13,917 nucleotides of DNA from Kordiimonadaceae bacterium (GTDB lineage: Bacteria > Pseudomonadota > Alphaproteobacteria > Sphingomonadales > Kordiimonadaceae). The DNA lies in the NCBI GenBank assembly GCA_014238195.1, contig JABABO010000004.1, positions 1-13,917 on the forward strand, given 5' to 3'. The stretch's first letter is position 1. Each line of letters opens with the position of its first letter. Below, piece by piece: positions 6,882-13,917 of the stretch. Below the pieces are notes generated by a model. That model saw nothing but the letters and a program-made list of their open reading frames with translations. It made no database searches and was not told the origin of the DNA. A program made the position numbers and the translations under genes.

Positions 6882-8600
6882 ATGGCCTTTCATGAAGCTG
6901 CATATAGTCACCCTAGTTTAAAGTTTGGACCAGAGGATGTGCTCGCCCCGCACATGGGGGATTTGATCGGAAATTTAGTAGCAGAATTTGGCGATAAAAA
7001 GGCCTTAAGCTGCGTTTTGCCAACAGGCCATGTGGCAGAAATGAGCTTTAATGAACTGGGGGTCAATGCGGATGCGGTTGCAGCCTATCTGCGAGAAGTT
7101 ATAGGCATGGAAACAGGGGATGTGGTGGCTATACAGTGCCCAAACACCTTATCGTATCCTGTGGTGGCTTTTGGTATTTTGCGTGCGGGGCTAAAAATAT
7201 CTAACGTGAATCCTTTATATACAATTGATGAAGCACAGCATCAACTGAATGACAGTGCAGCAAAAGCGCTGTTTGTGATTGATGTATTTGGTGACCGTTT
7301 GGCTCAGTCGTTGGAAGGCACCAAGGTTCAGCATGTCTTTAGCATGTCGCTTGTTGATTTTTTCCCCACAGTAACTGCTAGTTTTGTCGGCTTTATGATG
7401 AAGCATGTGAAAAAGGCTGTCCCAAAGATGACAGTTCCAGTTACAGCGAATATTAAGCAGATGATTGCTTTGGGGCAGAAAGCAGTTAAGGCTGGGGCTG
7501 GTATTGGTGAATATACAAAAGATGTCACCTCAGATGATGTCGCCTTTTATCAGTATACTGGCGGTACAACAGGTCGCAGCAAGGGAGCCGAGCTAACGCA
7601 CGCGAATATTGTCGGGAACATATCACAGGCCAAGGTCTTAAACGGCGAAAGAATGCGTGAAAAAGACCATACCCTGCTGTTGATACTACCGCTTTATCAT
7701 GTGTTTGCTTTGGCTGTCGGCTGTATTAATAGTATGGCAAATGGTGTGCATGTCGTTTTGGTGCCCGTGCCACGCCCCCTTGGTAATATTCGCTATGCTT
7801 TTGAGAAATTTGAAATCACCTTAATGCCAGGGGTGAATACCTTGTTCCAAGGCCTGCTTAAAGAACAATGGTTCCAAGTTACACCGCCAACGACCATTGA
7901 GTATTGCATGTCGGGCGCAGCACCACTGCACAGCGCTACAGCGAAAGAATGGCAGGACAGAACAGGTTCCACGATTTACGAGGGTTACGGCCTTACGGAA
8001 AGCACCTGTATGGTCACAAGCATGCCAATTGACGAGCCTGTTCGTGCTGGGTCATGCGGGGTGCCAATTCCGGGTACCGAAGTGCGTATCATTGGTGATG
8101 GTGGAAAAGATATGCCATTTGGTGAAAAAGGGGAGCTATGGATACGCGGTCCCCAGATTATGCGGGGGTATCTGAACCGGCCCGAAGCGTCGGCTGAAAC
8201 CATCAATGAAGACGGTTGGCTACAAACTGGTGATGTGGCGCTTGTCGACGAAGATGGCTATATTTTTATTGTTGATCGCTTGAAGGATATGGTGATTGTG
8301 TCAGGTTTCAATGTGTATCCTGCTGATATCGAAGATGTTTTAACCAAATCACCCCGCATTGATGAAGCCGCAGTTGTTGGGGTTAAAGACGCAGCAACTG
8401 GCGAGAAGGTTGTCGCATATATTGTCACAAGCGATGCTACGTTAACGCCTGACGATGTTAAGGTCCATTGCAAGGATCGTTTAACAGGCTACAAAGTACC
8501 AAAAATCATTGAGATCATTGATGAATTACCCAAGTCCCCCGTTGGCAAGGTTCTGCGCAAAGACCTGCGTGAGGTCGCCAAAGCAAAATATGAAAAATAG
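6882..8600 (+). CDS. fadD: Long-chain fatty acid--CoA ligase, FadD type
   Basis: This 572-residue AMP-forming acyl-CoA synthetase (E. coli FadD is 561) activates fatty acids with ATP and CoA. Motifs in order are the phosphate loop YTGGTTGRSKG (225-235), SGAAPL (344-349), EGYGLTES (367-374), TGD (449-451), the hinge motif DRLKDMVIVSGFNVYP (465-480), and PKSPVGKVLRK (550-560) with the adenylation lysine Lys556. Overall similarity to FadD is strong, including GFNVYPADIEDV and LTGYKVPK. It has no signal peptide. It follows the patatin-like hydrolase by 44 bp and precedes an SDR by 39 bp, probably in one operon. Its product would feed the acyl-CoA dehydrogenases encoded upstream. FadD-type function is well supported; chain-length or branched/cyclic preference is not known. 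Confidence 0.93.
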   Translation: MAFHEAAYSHPSLKFGPEDVLAPHMGDLIGNLVAEFGDKKALSCVLPTGHVAEMSFNELGVNADAVAAYLREVIGMETGDVVAIQCPNTLSYPVVAFGILRAGLKISNVNPLYTIDEAQHQLNDSAAKALFVIDVFGDRLAQSLEGTKVQHVFSMSLVDFFPTVTASFVGFMMKHVKKAVPKMTVPVTANIKQMIALGQKAVKAGAGIGEYTKDVTSDDVAFYQYTGGTTGRSKGAELTHANIVGNISQAKVLNGERMREKDHTLLLILPLYHVFALAVGCINSMANGVHVVLVPVPRPLGNIRYAFEKFEITLMPGVNTLFQGLLKEQWFQVTPPTTIEYCMSGAAPLHSATAKEWQDRTGSTIYEGYGLTESTCMVTSMPIDEPVRAGSCGVPIPGTEVRIIGDGGKDMPFGEKGELWIRGPQIMRGYLNRPEASAETINEDGWLQTGDVALVDEDGYIFIVDRLKDMVIVSGFNVYPADIEDVLTKSPRIDEAAVVGVKDAATGEKVVAYIVTSDATLTPDDVKVHCKDRLTGYKVPKIIEIIDELPKSPVGKVLRKDLREVAKAKYEK

Positions 8601-8639
8601 TTCCCAAGTTTAACTATAACTGATACAAGGTGCCATTCA

Positions 8640-9419
8640 ATGGATTTAGGGCTAACAGGAAAACGCGTCATTGTAACAGGCGGCACGCGGGGTATTGGCG
8701 CCGCTATTGTCGATGCCTTTTGCAATGAGGGGGCAATCGTTAGCTTTTGCGCGCGCAGTGAAGCAGAAATTAAGCTTCGTTTGGAGCATTTGGAATCCCA
8801 AGGGTATCAAGCCTATGGTTCTGCCTGTGATGTTGCTGATCAAACGGCTTATTCACATTGGTTGAATCAGGCTGTATCAGAAATGGCCGGTGTTGATATA
8901 TTTATTCCCAATGTCAGCGGCGGTGCCTCGACAGCACCAACAGCTTGGCGAACCGCATTTGATGTTGATTTGATGGCAACTGTGCATGGTTGTGATACAC
9001 TTTTGCCACATCTTGTTAGCGCAGCAAGCAATGGCAACAATAAAGACTGCAGTGCTATCACAGTGATTGCAAGTATTGCTGCTGTGGAAAAGCAAATGGG
9101 ACCGCCTGCTTACGGGGCGATGAAAGCAGCTGTTACGGCGTACGCCAGCCAGTTAAGTGCCGCTGCTGCACCGCATAACATTCGGGTTAACAGTCTTTCA
9201 CCTGGTCCGATTTATGTTGGTGATGGTTATTGGGGTGACGTTAAGCGCCAAGCGCCAGATGCGTATCAACAAACCTGTGATAGCCATGCTATGGGCCGCC
9301 TTGGGGCGGTGGATGAAGTTGCTAAGGCCGTGGTCTTTTTGTCCAGTCCTGCTGCAAGTTGGATTACGGGAACAAACCTAGTTGTTGATGGTGGCTTAAC
9401 CAAGCGTGTCCAAATTTAA
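8640..9419 (+). CDS. SDR family oxidoreductase, atypical active-site neighbours
   Basis: This 259-residue classical-length short-chain dehydrogenase has TGGTRGIG (13-20), catalytic Ser145 (VIASIAA), Tyr158 and Lys162 (YGAMK), and the C-terminal ITGTNLVVDGGL. Arg40 after the second beta strand (CARS) hints at NADP binding. Two conserved positions differ: the NNAG motif is replaced by PNVSGG (90-95), and the catalytic-tetrad Asn of the usual NxL segment appears as Asp110 (FDVDLM). Some SDR branches naturally carry such changes, so activity is still likely. The ATG at 8640 has AAGG (8627-8630) 9 bases upstream. It ends the second operon, before a 211-bp gap. It could be a ketoacyl or hydroxyl reductase for a lipid intermediate, but the substrate is not recognisable. 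The family is certain; the function is open. Confidence 0.87.
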   Translation: MDLGLTGKRVIVTGGTRGIGAAIVDAFCNEGAIVSFCARSEAEIKLRLEHLESQGYQAYGSACDVADQTAYSHWLNQAVSEMAGVDIFIPNVSGGASTAPTAWRTAFDVDLMATVHGCDTLLPHLVSAASNGNNKDCSAITVIASIAAVEKQMGPPAYGAMKAAVTAYASQLSAAAAPHNIRVNSLSPGPIYVGDGYWGDVKRQAPDAYQQTCDSHAMGRLGAVDEVAKAVVFLSSPAASWITGTNLVVDGGLTKRVQI

Positions 9420-9630
9420 ATAATTTCATAAATTATACACTATCTTTACCCTTTTCATAAAAAATGTGCCCTGCGTTACTTTAGCGAGACCAATGAATAA
9501 TGATTTTATTATTCCCTAGGTCCTTGGGATAAGTCGAACCGACACAAATACTTATAGCCAATTGAGGTGATCAATATTCACTGCATTTGGCTATAGTAGT
9601 ACACATGTTTTGCACTGACAGAGGGTCGTT
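9420..9630. other. Regulatory gap before the hybrid kinase gene
   Basis: This 211-bp non-coding stretch holds no ORF of note. It contains an AT-only 7-bp dyad directly after the SDR stop (ATAATTT/AAATTAT, 9420-9436) and a bulged dyad around CCTAGG (TTAT-CCC 9509-9516 against GGG-ATAA 9526-9532). The long dyad at 9553-9595 is listed separately. A weak promoter match is TTGGGA (9524-9529), 17 bases, AATACT (9547-9552), which would start transcription inside the long dyad. No convincing terminator for the SDR gene is seen. Confidence 0.5.
9553..9595 (+). promoter_or_regulatory. 43-bp dyad upstream of the hybrid kinase gene
   Basis: The sequence is symmetric about 9574. TATAGCCAA (9553-9561) pairs perfectly with TTGGCTATA (9587-9595). 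Pairing continues inward with mismatches at two positions (9562/9586 and 9565/9583), one G-U pair and then GTGA/TCAC, leaving a 7-nt loop (9571-9577). In all, 16 Watson-Crick pairs plus one wobble occur in 18 positions. It ends 35 bases before the kinase start codon and is not followed by a T-run. It could be an operator or a 5'-leader hairpin. Confidence 0.6.
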
Positions 9631-11415
9631 ATGCAAAGAACTATACGCCTACTCATTTGGATTATTATGGCCACGGCTTTTACGTCTGCTACGGTGGCCG
9701 TAATCGTCCTCCAATTTAATGCGAGTATAATGTTTGTTTTTGCTGCAGTGATTGTCATTGCAAGTACAGCTGCCTTTGCATTTCAGGTTGCTTATGAAAA
9801 TCATCGTCAAAAGTTAAAATTGAGAATAAAGGAAGTTTTGAAGCATTTATGTGATGATGACCATCAACAACTTAAACAGTCATTACAGAGGCTTAGCGTA
9901 GATGACGATACGGCTAAGTTACTGGATGTCTTGCAAACAAAACTTCACAATAGCAATAAGCGTTTTGAAGAATTATCTGAAATTGAGAGTAACCTTCAAA
10001 GCGCATTAGAAGATAAAGGACGCAATGAAGCCGTCTTAAGAGAGCAACGTGAAGCTTTTGCAACACTTGCGACTGAATTATCCAAGGCCCGCGATGATGC
10101 CGAGACAGCAAATGTCACAAAATCAGAGTTTTTAGCCACTATGAGCCACGAGATTAGAACCCCTCTGAACGGTGTCATTGGTATGGTTGATTTGTTAATA
10201 GACACCGATCTTGATGAAACACAAATGCATTTTGCAAAAACACTCCATCAGTCGGGTCAAACATTATTGACTGTTATTAATGATATTCTGGACATCAGTA
10301 AGCTAGAAGCTGGCAAAGTCATTTTGGATTTTCAGCCTTTAATCGTGGAAAATATTTTAGATGAAACTTTGCAGTTTTTGATGCCGAAGGCCTTAGAAAA
10401 AGGTTTGAAACTTGATTTTAAAGTGGCGGGAAATGTTCCCGATGTTATTGTGTCTGATGCAACCCGTATGCGCCAGATTTTGTTTAATTTAGTGGGCAAC
10501 GCTATCAAGTTTACCGATGTTGGTGGTGTCAATATATATGCTGAAAACTTGACTACAAATCGTGCAATTCAAGTCGGTGAAACAATGCAGTTAAAAGTAT
10601 CTGTCAGCGATACGGGCATTGGCATTTCACCAGAAGCACAAAGCCGTTTATTCCAAAAATTTACGCAAGCGGATGCGAGCACAACACGAAAGTTCGGCGG
10701 TACCGGCTTGGGCCTTGCGATATGCCGTCAATTATCGACGCTTTTAGGGGGGGATATCGGACTAGACAGCCAAGAAGGGGAGGGCTCGGTCTTTTGGTTT
10801 ACCATTGTCTGTAGGGTCGGTGCGAAAGACAGCGTTAATACCAAACGCACTTATACGACGTCTGTCCCATTGAACGAAATGTACGTTACGCGAACTCTTA
10901 AAATTTTAATCGCCGATGATAATGAAATAAATCAGAATATTATCATGAATATGCTTGGTAAATTAGGACATCAAATGGTCTGTGTCGGTGACGGCGCTCA
11001 GGCTTGTTCAGCTGTTGAAGATCAAGACTTTGATTTGATATTAATGGATATTCAAATGCCTGTTCTTGGCGGTATTGACGCAACAAAATGGATAAAAGCT
11101 ATGGAAGGTTCGAAGGCTAATATTCCTATAATTGGCTGCACAGCTGATGCATTTCCCGAACAAATTTTACGCTTTAAAGAGGTAGGCATGCAAGATGTTG
11201 TGACAAAACCAATAAATAAAATGCAATTGTTTCAATCCATTAACTCAGCACTTGGTGAAGAGGTTCATGTTTTCGGGACATCCGAGCATGCGCGAGACAT
11301 CAAATCATCTCCCTCGTTTTGTTTGAAAGATAAAAAATCTTCTGGAATTGTAGCTATTAAGGCCAAGGACAGTGCAGATGCTCCATTGGCGGCCTTGCTA
11401 GGGGAAATATCCTGA
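9631..11415 (+). CDS. Membrane-bound hybrid sensor histidine kinase
   Basis: This 594-residue hybrid kinase has two closely spaced membrane helices (about 8-28 and 31-52) with almost no periplasmic loop, then a charged, probably coiled-coil linker (about 55-165). The HisKA domain carries the phosphorylated His173 in ATMSHEIRTPLNG (169-181). The ATPase domain has the N box with Asn286 and Asn290, DTGIG (327-331), FQKFTQAD and GGTGLGL (356-362). A receiver domain (about 423-540) follows, with Asp429/Asp430, phospho-acceptor Asp473 in LMDIQMP, Thr504 and Lys526. The last 50 residues show no known domain, and there is no HPt domain, so phosphate transfer would need a separate protein. AGAGGG (9620-9625) precedes the ATG. 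No response regulator is adjacent, so its target is unknown; control of the neighbouring lipid genes is possible but unproven. Confidence 0.93.
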   Translation: MQRTIRLLIWIIMATAFTSATVAVIVLQFNASIMFVFAAVIVIASTAAFAFQVAYENHRQKLKLRIKEVLKHLCDDDHQQLKQSLQRLSVDDDTAKLLDVLQTKLHNSNKRFEELSEIESNLQSALEDKGRNEAVLREQREAFATLATELSKARDDAETANVTKSEFLATMSHEIRTPLNGVIGMVDLLIDTDLDETQMHFAKTLHQSGQTLLTVINDILDISKLEAGKVILDFQPLIVENILDETLQFLMPKALEKGLKLDFKVAGNVPDVIVSDATRMRQILFNLVGNAIKFTDVGGVNIYAENLTTNRAIQVGETMQLKVSVSDTGIGISPEAQSRLFQKFTQADASTTRKFGGTGLGLAICRQLSTLLGGDIGLDSQEGEGSVFWFTIVCRVGAKDSVNTKRTYTTSVPLNEMYVTRTLKILIADDNEINQNIIMNMLGKLGHQMVCVGDGAQACSAVEDQDFDLILMDIQMPVLGGIDATKWIKAMEGSKANIPIIGCTADAFPEQILRFKEVGMQDVVTKPINKMQLFQSINSALGEEVHVFGTSEHARDIKSSPSFCLKDKKSSGIVAIKAKDSADAPLAALLGEIS

Positions 11416-11452
11416 AGTGAAGGAATGATAAGGTTTCATAAGCCTTGTACAT

Positions 11453-11481
11453 TTGACATTGTGGTGAATGTTTTGCAAAAT
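11453..11481 (+). promoter_or_regulatory. Sigma70-like promoter for the DUF885 gene
   Basis: TTGACA (11453-11458, perfect -35) is followed after 17 bases by CAAAAT (11476-11481, 4 of 6 including the key A at position 2 and T at position 6). The expected start near 11488 leaves a short leader before the ATG at 11515. This makes the DUF885 gene likely to be transcribed independently of the kinase gene. Confidence 0.55.
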
Positions 11482-11485
11482 CACC
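11463..11485 (+). promoter_or_regulatory. Inverted repeat overlapping the DUF885 promoter (possible operator)
   Basis: GGTGA (11463-11467) and TCACC (11481-11485) form an inverted repeat with a 13-bp spacer that includes the palindrome TTTTGCAAAA (11471-11480). It covers the spacer and -10 of the predicted promoter, where a bound repressor would block transcription. The right half with its flank (ATCACCTCAA, 11480-11489) is the reverse complement of a 10-mer in the kinase upstream dyad. Function is inferred from position only. Confidence 0.4.
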
Positions 11486-11514
11486 TCAAAGGCGAATGAA
11501 TAAAGGAAATTTTG

Positions 11515-13290
11515 ATGAAATCTTTTTTGTGGATTGTTTTTATATCAATATTAATCGGTACTGGTGCGTCTCATGCAAGTGAAACAGCCTTAGCTGATTT
11601 ACAAAAGTTATTTGAAGATGAACGGACTTATTATTATAATGAAAACCCTGGGACTGGCCCACGTGGTAAAGTGCCGCCGCTCGCTTATAAATGGTCAGGT
11701 GTATCGGCTGGGGATAGGGCGCGCAGGATAGAAAACTTGTTTGCTTTTCAAGCCCGCTTGCAGGATATTCGTCGCGATCAACTCGATGAAACTGCGCAGC
11801 TAAATTACGACATGTTCGATTATATGATCAATAATGCGATCATCGCGCATAAATATAGAACATGGCGCATGCCATTTTACAGTGATAGCGGCTTTCATAC
11901 CTATTTGGACCGGTCATGGCAGCAGATCAGTTTCAAAACTAAAGATGATTACCTAGCCTATATCGCCCGTTTGAATGATCTGCCACGCTTTTTTGATGAA
12001 CATATCGATAATATGCGCGTTGGCATTCAGGAAGGTTTTGTAAGCCCGCGTATTGTGCTGGATGGTTTGCTGCCAACCTTTAGCGCACCCGTCGTTGAAA
12101 AGGCCGAAGAAAGTGGATTCTATGGTCCTTTTAAAAGTGTGAATCCAGATTTATCGCCGCAAAACCAGTTAGAAATCATTGCTTTGGGCACAAAAGCAAT
12201 TTTGGAAAGTGCCATACCAGCATACAAAATACTATATGATTTTATGCGGGGGGAGTATTACCAAGAAGCCCGCAGCAGTATCGGCATTTCACAAGTTCCT
12301 GGCGGTAGAGATTATTACACAGCAATGGTGCGCTACTATACAACGCTTGATATTACAGCTGATGAAGTTCATGCCCTCGGCCTGCAGGAGGTGAAGCGCA
12401 TCCGCGCTGAAATGGAGGCAATAATTGAAGGCTTAGGGTTTGAAGGTAGTTTTCAAGACTTTTTAACATTTTTGCGGACCGATCCGCAGTTTTACGCAAC
12501 ATCGGATAAAGAATTGCTGATGGTTGCAAGTTACCTAGCAAAGAAAGCCGATGGTAAATTACCAGCATTGTTTGGGCATTTGCCCAGACAGCCTTACGGG
12601 GTTGAAGCCGTTCCAGCATCCCTTGCCCCTAATTACACGACTGGCCGTTATGTCGATGCACCACTGAATGCACCGCGGGGTGGATATTACTGGGTGAATA
12701 CTTATGCGTTGGATAAACGACCGCTTTACACGTTACCATCACTCACCCTGCATGAAGCAGCACCTGGCCATCATTTGCAAGGGGCGCTTAGCAAGGAACT
12801 GGAAAATGTACCTGAGTTTCGCTTGAGCTTATATCCTCATGCTTTCGGTGAAGGCTGGGGCTTGTATAGTGAAAAACTTGGCATCGAAATGGGTATGTAT
12901 GAAACCGCTTACGAAGATTTTGGCCGCTTAACATATGAAATGTGGCGGGCTTTAAGACTGGTGGTTGACACAGGCATGCATATGAAAGGCTGGTCACGTG
13001 AGCGGGCTATGAAATTGATGCAAGAAAATAGCGCTCTTTCAACGCATAATATCAGGACCGAAATTGATCGCTATATTGCTTGGCCTGGTCAAGCGCTGGC
13101 TTATAAAATGGGCGAATTAAAAATCCTAGAACTGCGCAAACGCGCCAAAGCAACCTTGGGGGCAAACTTCGATATCCGCGCTTTTCATGACCGGGTTTTA
13201 TCAGCGGGCGGAGTGCCACTGACCATCTTAGAACAACGTGTGATATCGTGGATGGAATCTGAGCAGCAAAAACGAGATACGGAAAAGTAA
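11515..13290 (+). CDS. DUF885 family protein, exported, probable metallopeptidase-like
   Basis: This 591-residue protein starts with a typical Sec signal peptide: a Lys, a hydrophobic core and a likely cleavage site after Ala21 (SHA|SE), so it should act in the periplasm or be secreted. There is no lipobox cysteine. The body matches DUF885 proteins, with HEAAPGHHLQ (413-422) and FGEGWGLYSEKLG (444-456). The HExxPGHH arrangement and downstream glutamates (Glu446, Glu453) suggest a metal-binding hydrolase like a peptidase; which residues bind metal cannot be told from the sequence. The length is normal for the family. The ATG at 11515 was chosen over the TTG at 11512 because AAAGGA (11502-11507) is spaced 7 bases from it. 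It has its own likely promoter and stands apart from the lipid genes, so a functional link to them is not evident. Substrate unknown. Confidence 0.88.
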   Translation: MKSFLWIVFISILIGTGASHASETALADLQKLFEDERTYYYNENPGTGPRGKVPPLAYKWSGVSAGDRARRIENLFAFQARLQDIRRDQLDETAQLNYDMFDYMINNAIIAHKYRTWRMPFYSDSGFHTYLDRSWQQISFKTKDDYLAYIARLNDLPRFFDEHIDNMRVGIQEGFVSPRIVLDGLLPTFSAPVVEKAEESGFYGPFKSVNPDLSPQNQLEIIALGTKAILESAIPAYKILYDFMRGEYYQEARSSIGISQVPGGRDYYTAMVRYYTTLDITADEVHALGLQEVKRIRAEMEAIIEGLGFEGSFQDFLTFLRTDPQFYATSDKELLMVASYLAKKADGKLPALFGHLPRQPYGVEAVPASLAPNYTTGRYVDAPLNAPRGGYYWVNTYALDKRPLYTLPSLTLHEAAPGHHLQGALSKELENVPEFRLSLYPHAFGEGWGLYSEKLGIEMGMYETAYEDFGRLTYEMWRALRLVVDTGMHMKGWSRERAMKLMQENSALSTHNIRTEIDRYIAWPGQALAYKMGELKILELRKRAKATLGANFDIRAFHDRVLSAGGVPLTILEQRVISWMESEQQKRDTEK

Positions 13291-13463
13291 GTGCTTAGAA
13301 ATTGAATATAAAAAAATACGTGTTTTTATGGTGTTTTTAGAAAAATATTTCATTATATCTAAGAAGTGAGTTGAAAATTCTATTGAAGCTCTTATTTGAA
13401 CCCGAATAAACAGGAATACAGATTTATCTTTTTTAAGTGTCTGCATCTTTTTGGGAGAGTAGA
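13291..13463. other. AT-rich gap before the cysteine synthase gene
   Basis: This 173-bp gap is AT-rich. ATAAAAA (13308-13314) can pair with TTTTTAT (13323-13329) over an 8-nt loop, followed by more T residues, which is at best a weak terminator for the DUF885 gene. A weak promoter match is TTGAAG (13383-13388), 16 bases, AATAAA (13405-13410), each 4 of 6. The ribosome-binding site GGGAGAG (13453-13459) serves the next gene. No ORF of note is present. Confidence 0.45.
13320..13339. repeat. Tandem 9-bp direct repeat
   Basis: GTGTTTTTA occurs at 13320-13328 and again at 13331-13339, an 11-bp period close to one helical turn. It lies in an AT-rich gap, so chance is quite possible. It might be a tandem binding site. 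Confidence 0.35.
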
Positions 13464-13917
13464 ATGAGAAGTCCGTTAGCAACACCTATGCATGCGGCTC
13501 AGTCTGGTGCACTCGCAGCCATTGGCAATACACCCCTATTGCCACTTAGGTATGCCTCCGAGCTGACGGGATGTAGGATATACGGCAAAGCAGAATATGC
13601 AAACCCTGGTGGGTCTATCAAGGACCGCCCTGCGCTTAATATCATTGAAGATGCCGAAGCCAAGGGGCAATTAGAACCGGGTGGCCTAATTGTCGAAGGA
13701 ACCGCTGGAAACACTGGTATTGGTATAAGCGTTGTTGCAAATGCCAAAGGCTACCGCACGCTTATTGTTATGCCCAACACACAGGCGCAAGAAAAGATTG
13801 ATGCGATCCGTATCAACGGGGCTGATTTGCGGCTTGTGCCACCAGCGCCTTACAGCAATGAAAATAATTTTCAGCATGTGGCCCGCCGTCTTGCCGAAGA
13901 ATTGAAATCAAGCGAAC
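13464..13917 (+). CDS. cysK: Cysteine synthase (O-acetylserine sulfhydrylase), 3' truncated
   Basis: The first 151 residues of a fold-type II PLP enzyme are visible; the frame runs open off the window end. Motifs are IGNTPLLPL (20-28), NPGGSIKDR (47-55) with Lys53 as the PLP-binding lysine, and IVEGTAGNTGIGI (76-88), the loop that holds the PLP phosphate and substrate. The ALxxIxxAxxxG segment and NTQAQEKIDAIRINGADL also fit. The EGTAGNTG form, instead of TSGNTG, is common in alphaproteobacterial cysteine synthases. The enzyme makes cysteine from O-acetylserine and sulfide. The ATG at 13464 has GGGAGAG 4 bases upstream. A cystathionine beta-synthase-like or CysM-like enzyme is the main alternative, and the missing C-terminal half would settle this. 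It appears unrelated to the lipid genes. Confidence 0.85.
   Translation, partial: MRSPLATPMHAAQSGALAAIGNTPLLPLRYASELTGCRIYGKAEYANPGGSIKDRPALNIIEDAEAKGQLEPGGLIVEGTAGNTGIGISVVANAKGYRTLIVMPNTQAQEKIDAIRINGADLRLVPPAPYSNENNFQHVARRLAEELKSSE

Noticed and set aside
9420..9436. AT-only dyad after the SDR stop as a terminator
   Set aside because: A 7-bp stem of only A-T pairs with a 3-nt loop and no T-run is too weak, and low-complexity AT sequence forms such dyads by chance.
11430..11446. Hairpin after the hybrid kinase gene as a terminator
   Set aside because: AAGGTTT/AAGCCTT can pair over a 3-nt loop with one wobble, but no T-run follows and the stem is short.
11413..11499. Kinase gene continuing past its TGA into a broken HPt domain
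   Set aside because: The frame stays open for 27 codons after the stop, but the translated residues show no HPt signature, so a disrupted domain is not supported.
1..13917. Defence system, mobile element, CRISPR array or RNA gene
   Set aside because: No transposase, integrase, direct-repeat array, toxin-antitoxin pair, nuclease or tRNA/rRNA-like sequence was seen; the genes are metabolic, signalling or exported-enzyme families.

Overview
The window looks like a bacterial chromosomal segment, most likely from an alphaproteobacterium of moderate G+C content (mid-40s percent by eye). The clues are a PimD-like acyl-CoA dehydrogenase next to a MaoC/SDR/thiolase set, the style of the hybrid histidine kinase, and the EGTAGNTG-type cysteine synthase. 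The order or genus cannot be settled from the sequence alone. All genes read on the + strand, with short gaps and mostly clear Shine-Dalgarno sequences. I see no mobile element, CRISPR array, tRNA or rRNA.

Region 1 (start to about 4.75 kb) is the end of a fatty-acid or acyl-CoA beta-oxidation operon. It contains the 3' part of a PimD-type acyl-CoA dehydrogenase, a complete ACAD10/11-like acyl-CoA dehydrogenase, a NodN/Rv0130-like MaoC enoyl-CoA hydratase, an SDR closely resembling the dehydrogenase domain of eukaryotic multifunctional enzyme 2 (HSD17B4), and a thiolase. Together these cover dehydrogenation, (R)-hydration, (R)-3-hydroxyacyl-CoA oxidation and thiolysis, which resembles a dispersed version of the peroxisomal D-bifunctional route rather than the FadB type. 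A good intrinsic terminator follows the thiolase. A possible promoter lies so close to it that its transcripts would start inside the hairpin.

Region 2 (4.77 to 9.42 kb) is probably a second transcription unit: a zinc-less quinone oxidoreductase-like MDR enzyme, a patatin-like acyl hydrolase, a FadD-type acyl-CoA ligase and a second SDR. The hydrolase could release fatty acids, the ligase would activate them, and the Region 1 enzymes would degrade them. This flow is inferred from gene order and families.

Region 3 (9.42 to 13.3 kb) holds a membrane-anchored hybrid histidine kinase with no periplasmic domain and no HPt domain, preceded by a striking 43-bp dyad. It is followed by an exported DUF885 protein with a HExxPGHH motif, preceded by a good sigma70-like promoter. 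The two upstream regions share an exact 10-bp sequence in opposite orientations, a possible common regulator site.

Region 4 (13.46 kb to the end) is the start of a cysteine synthase gene cut off by the window edge. It follows a 173-bp AT-rich gap.

No convincing undescribed defence or mobile system is present. The most interesting points are the atypical catalytic positions of the two acyl-CoA dehydrogenases, the regulatory dyads, the terminator/promoter overlap and the uncharacterised exported DUF885 protein.
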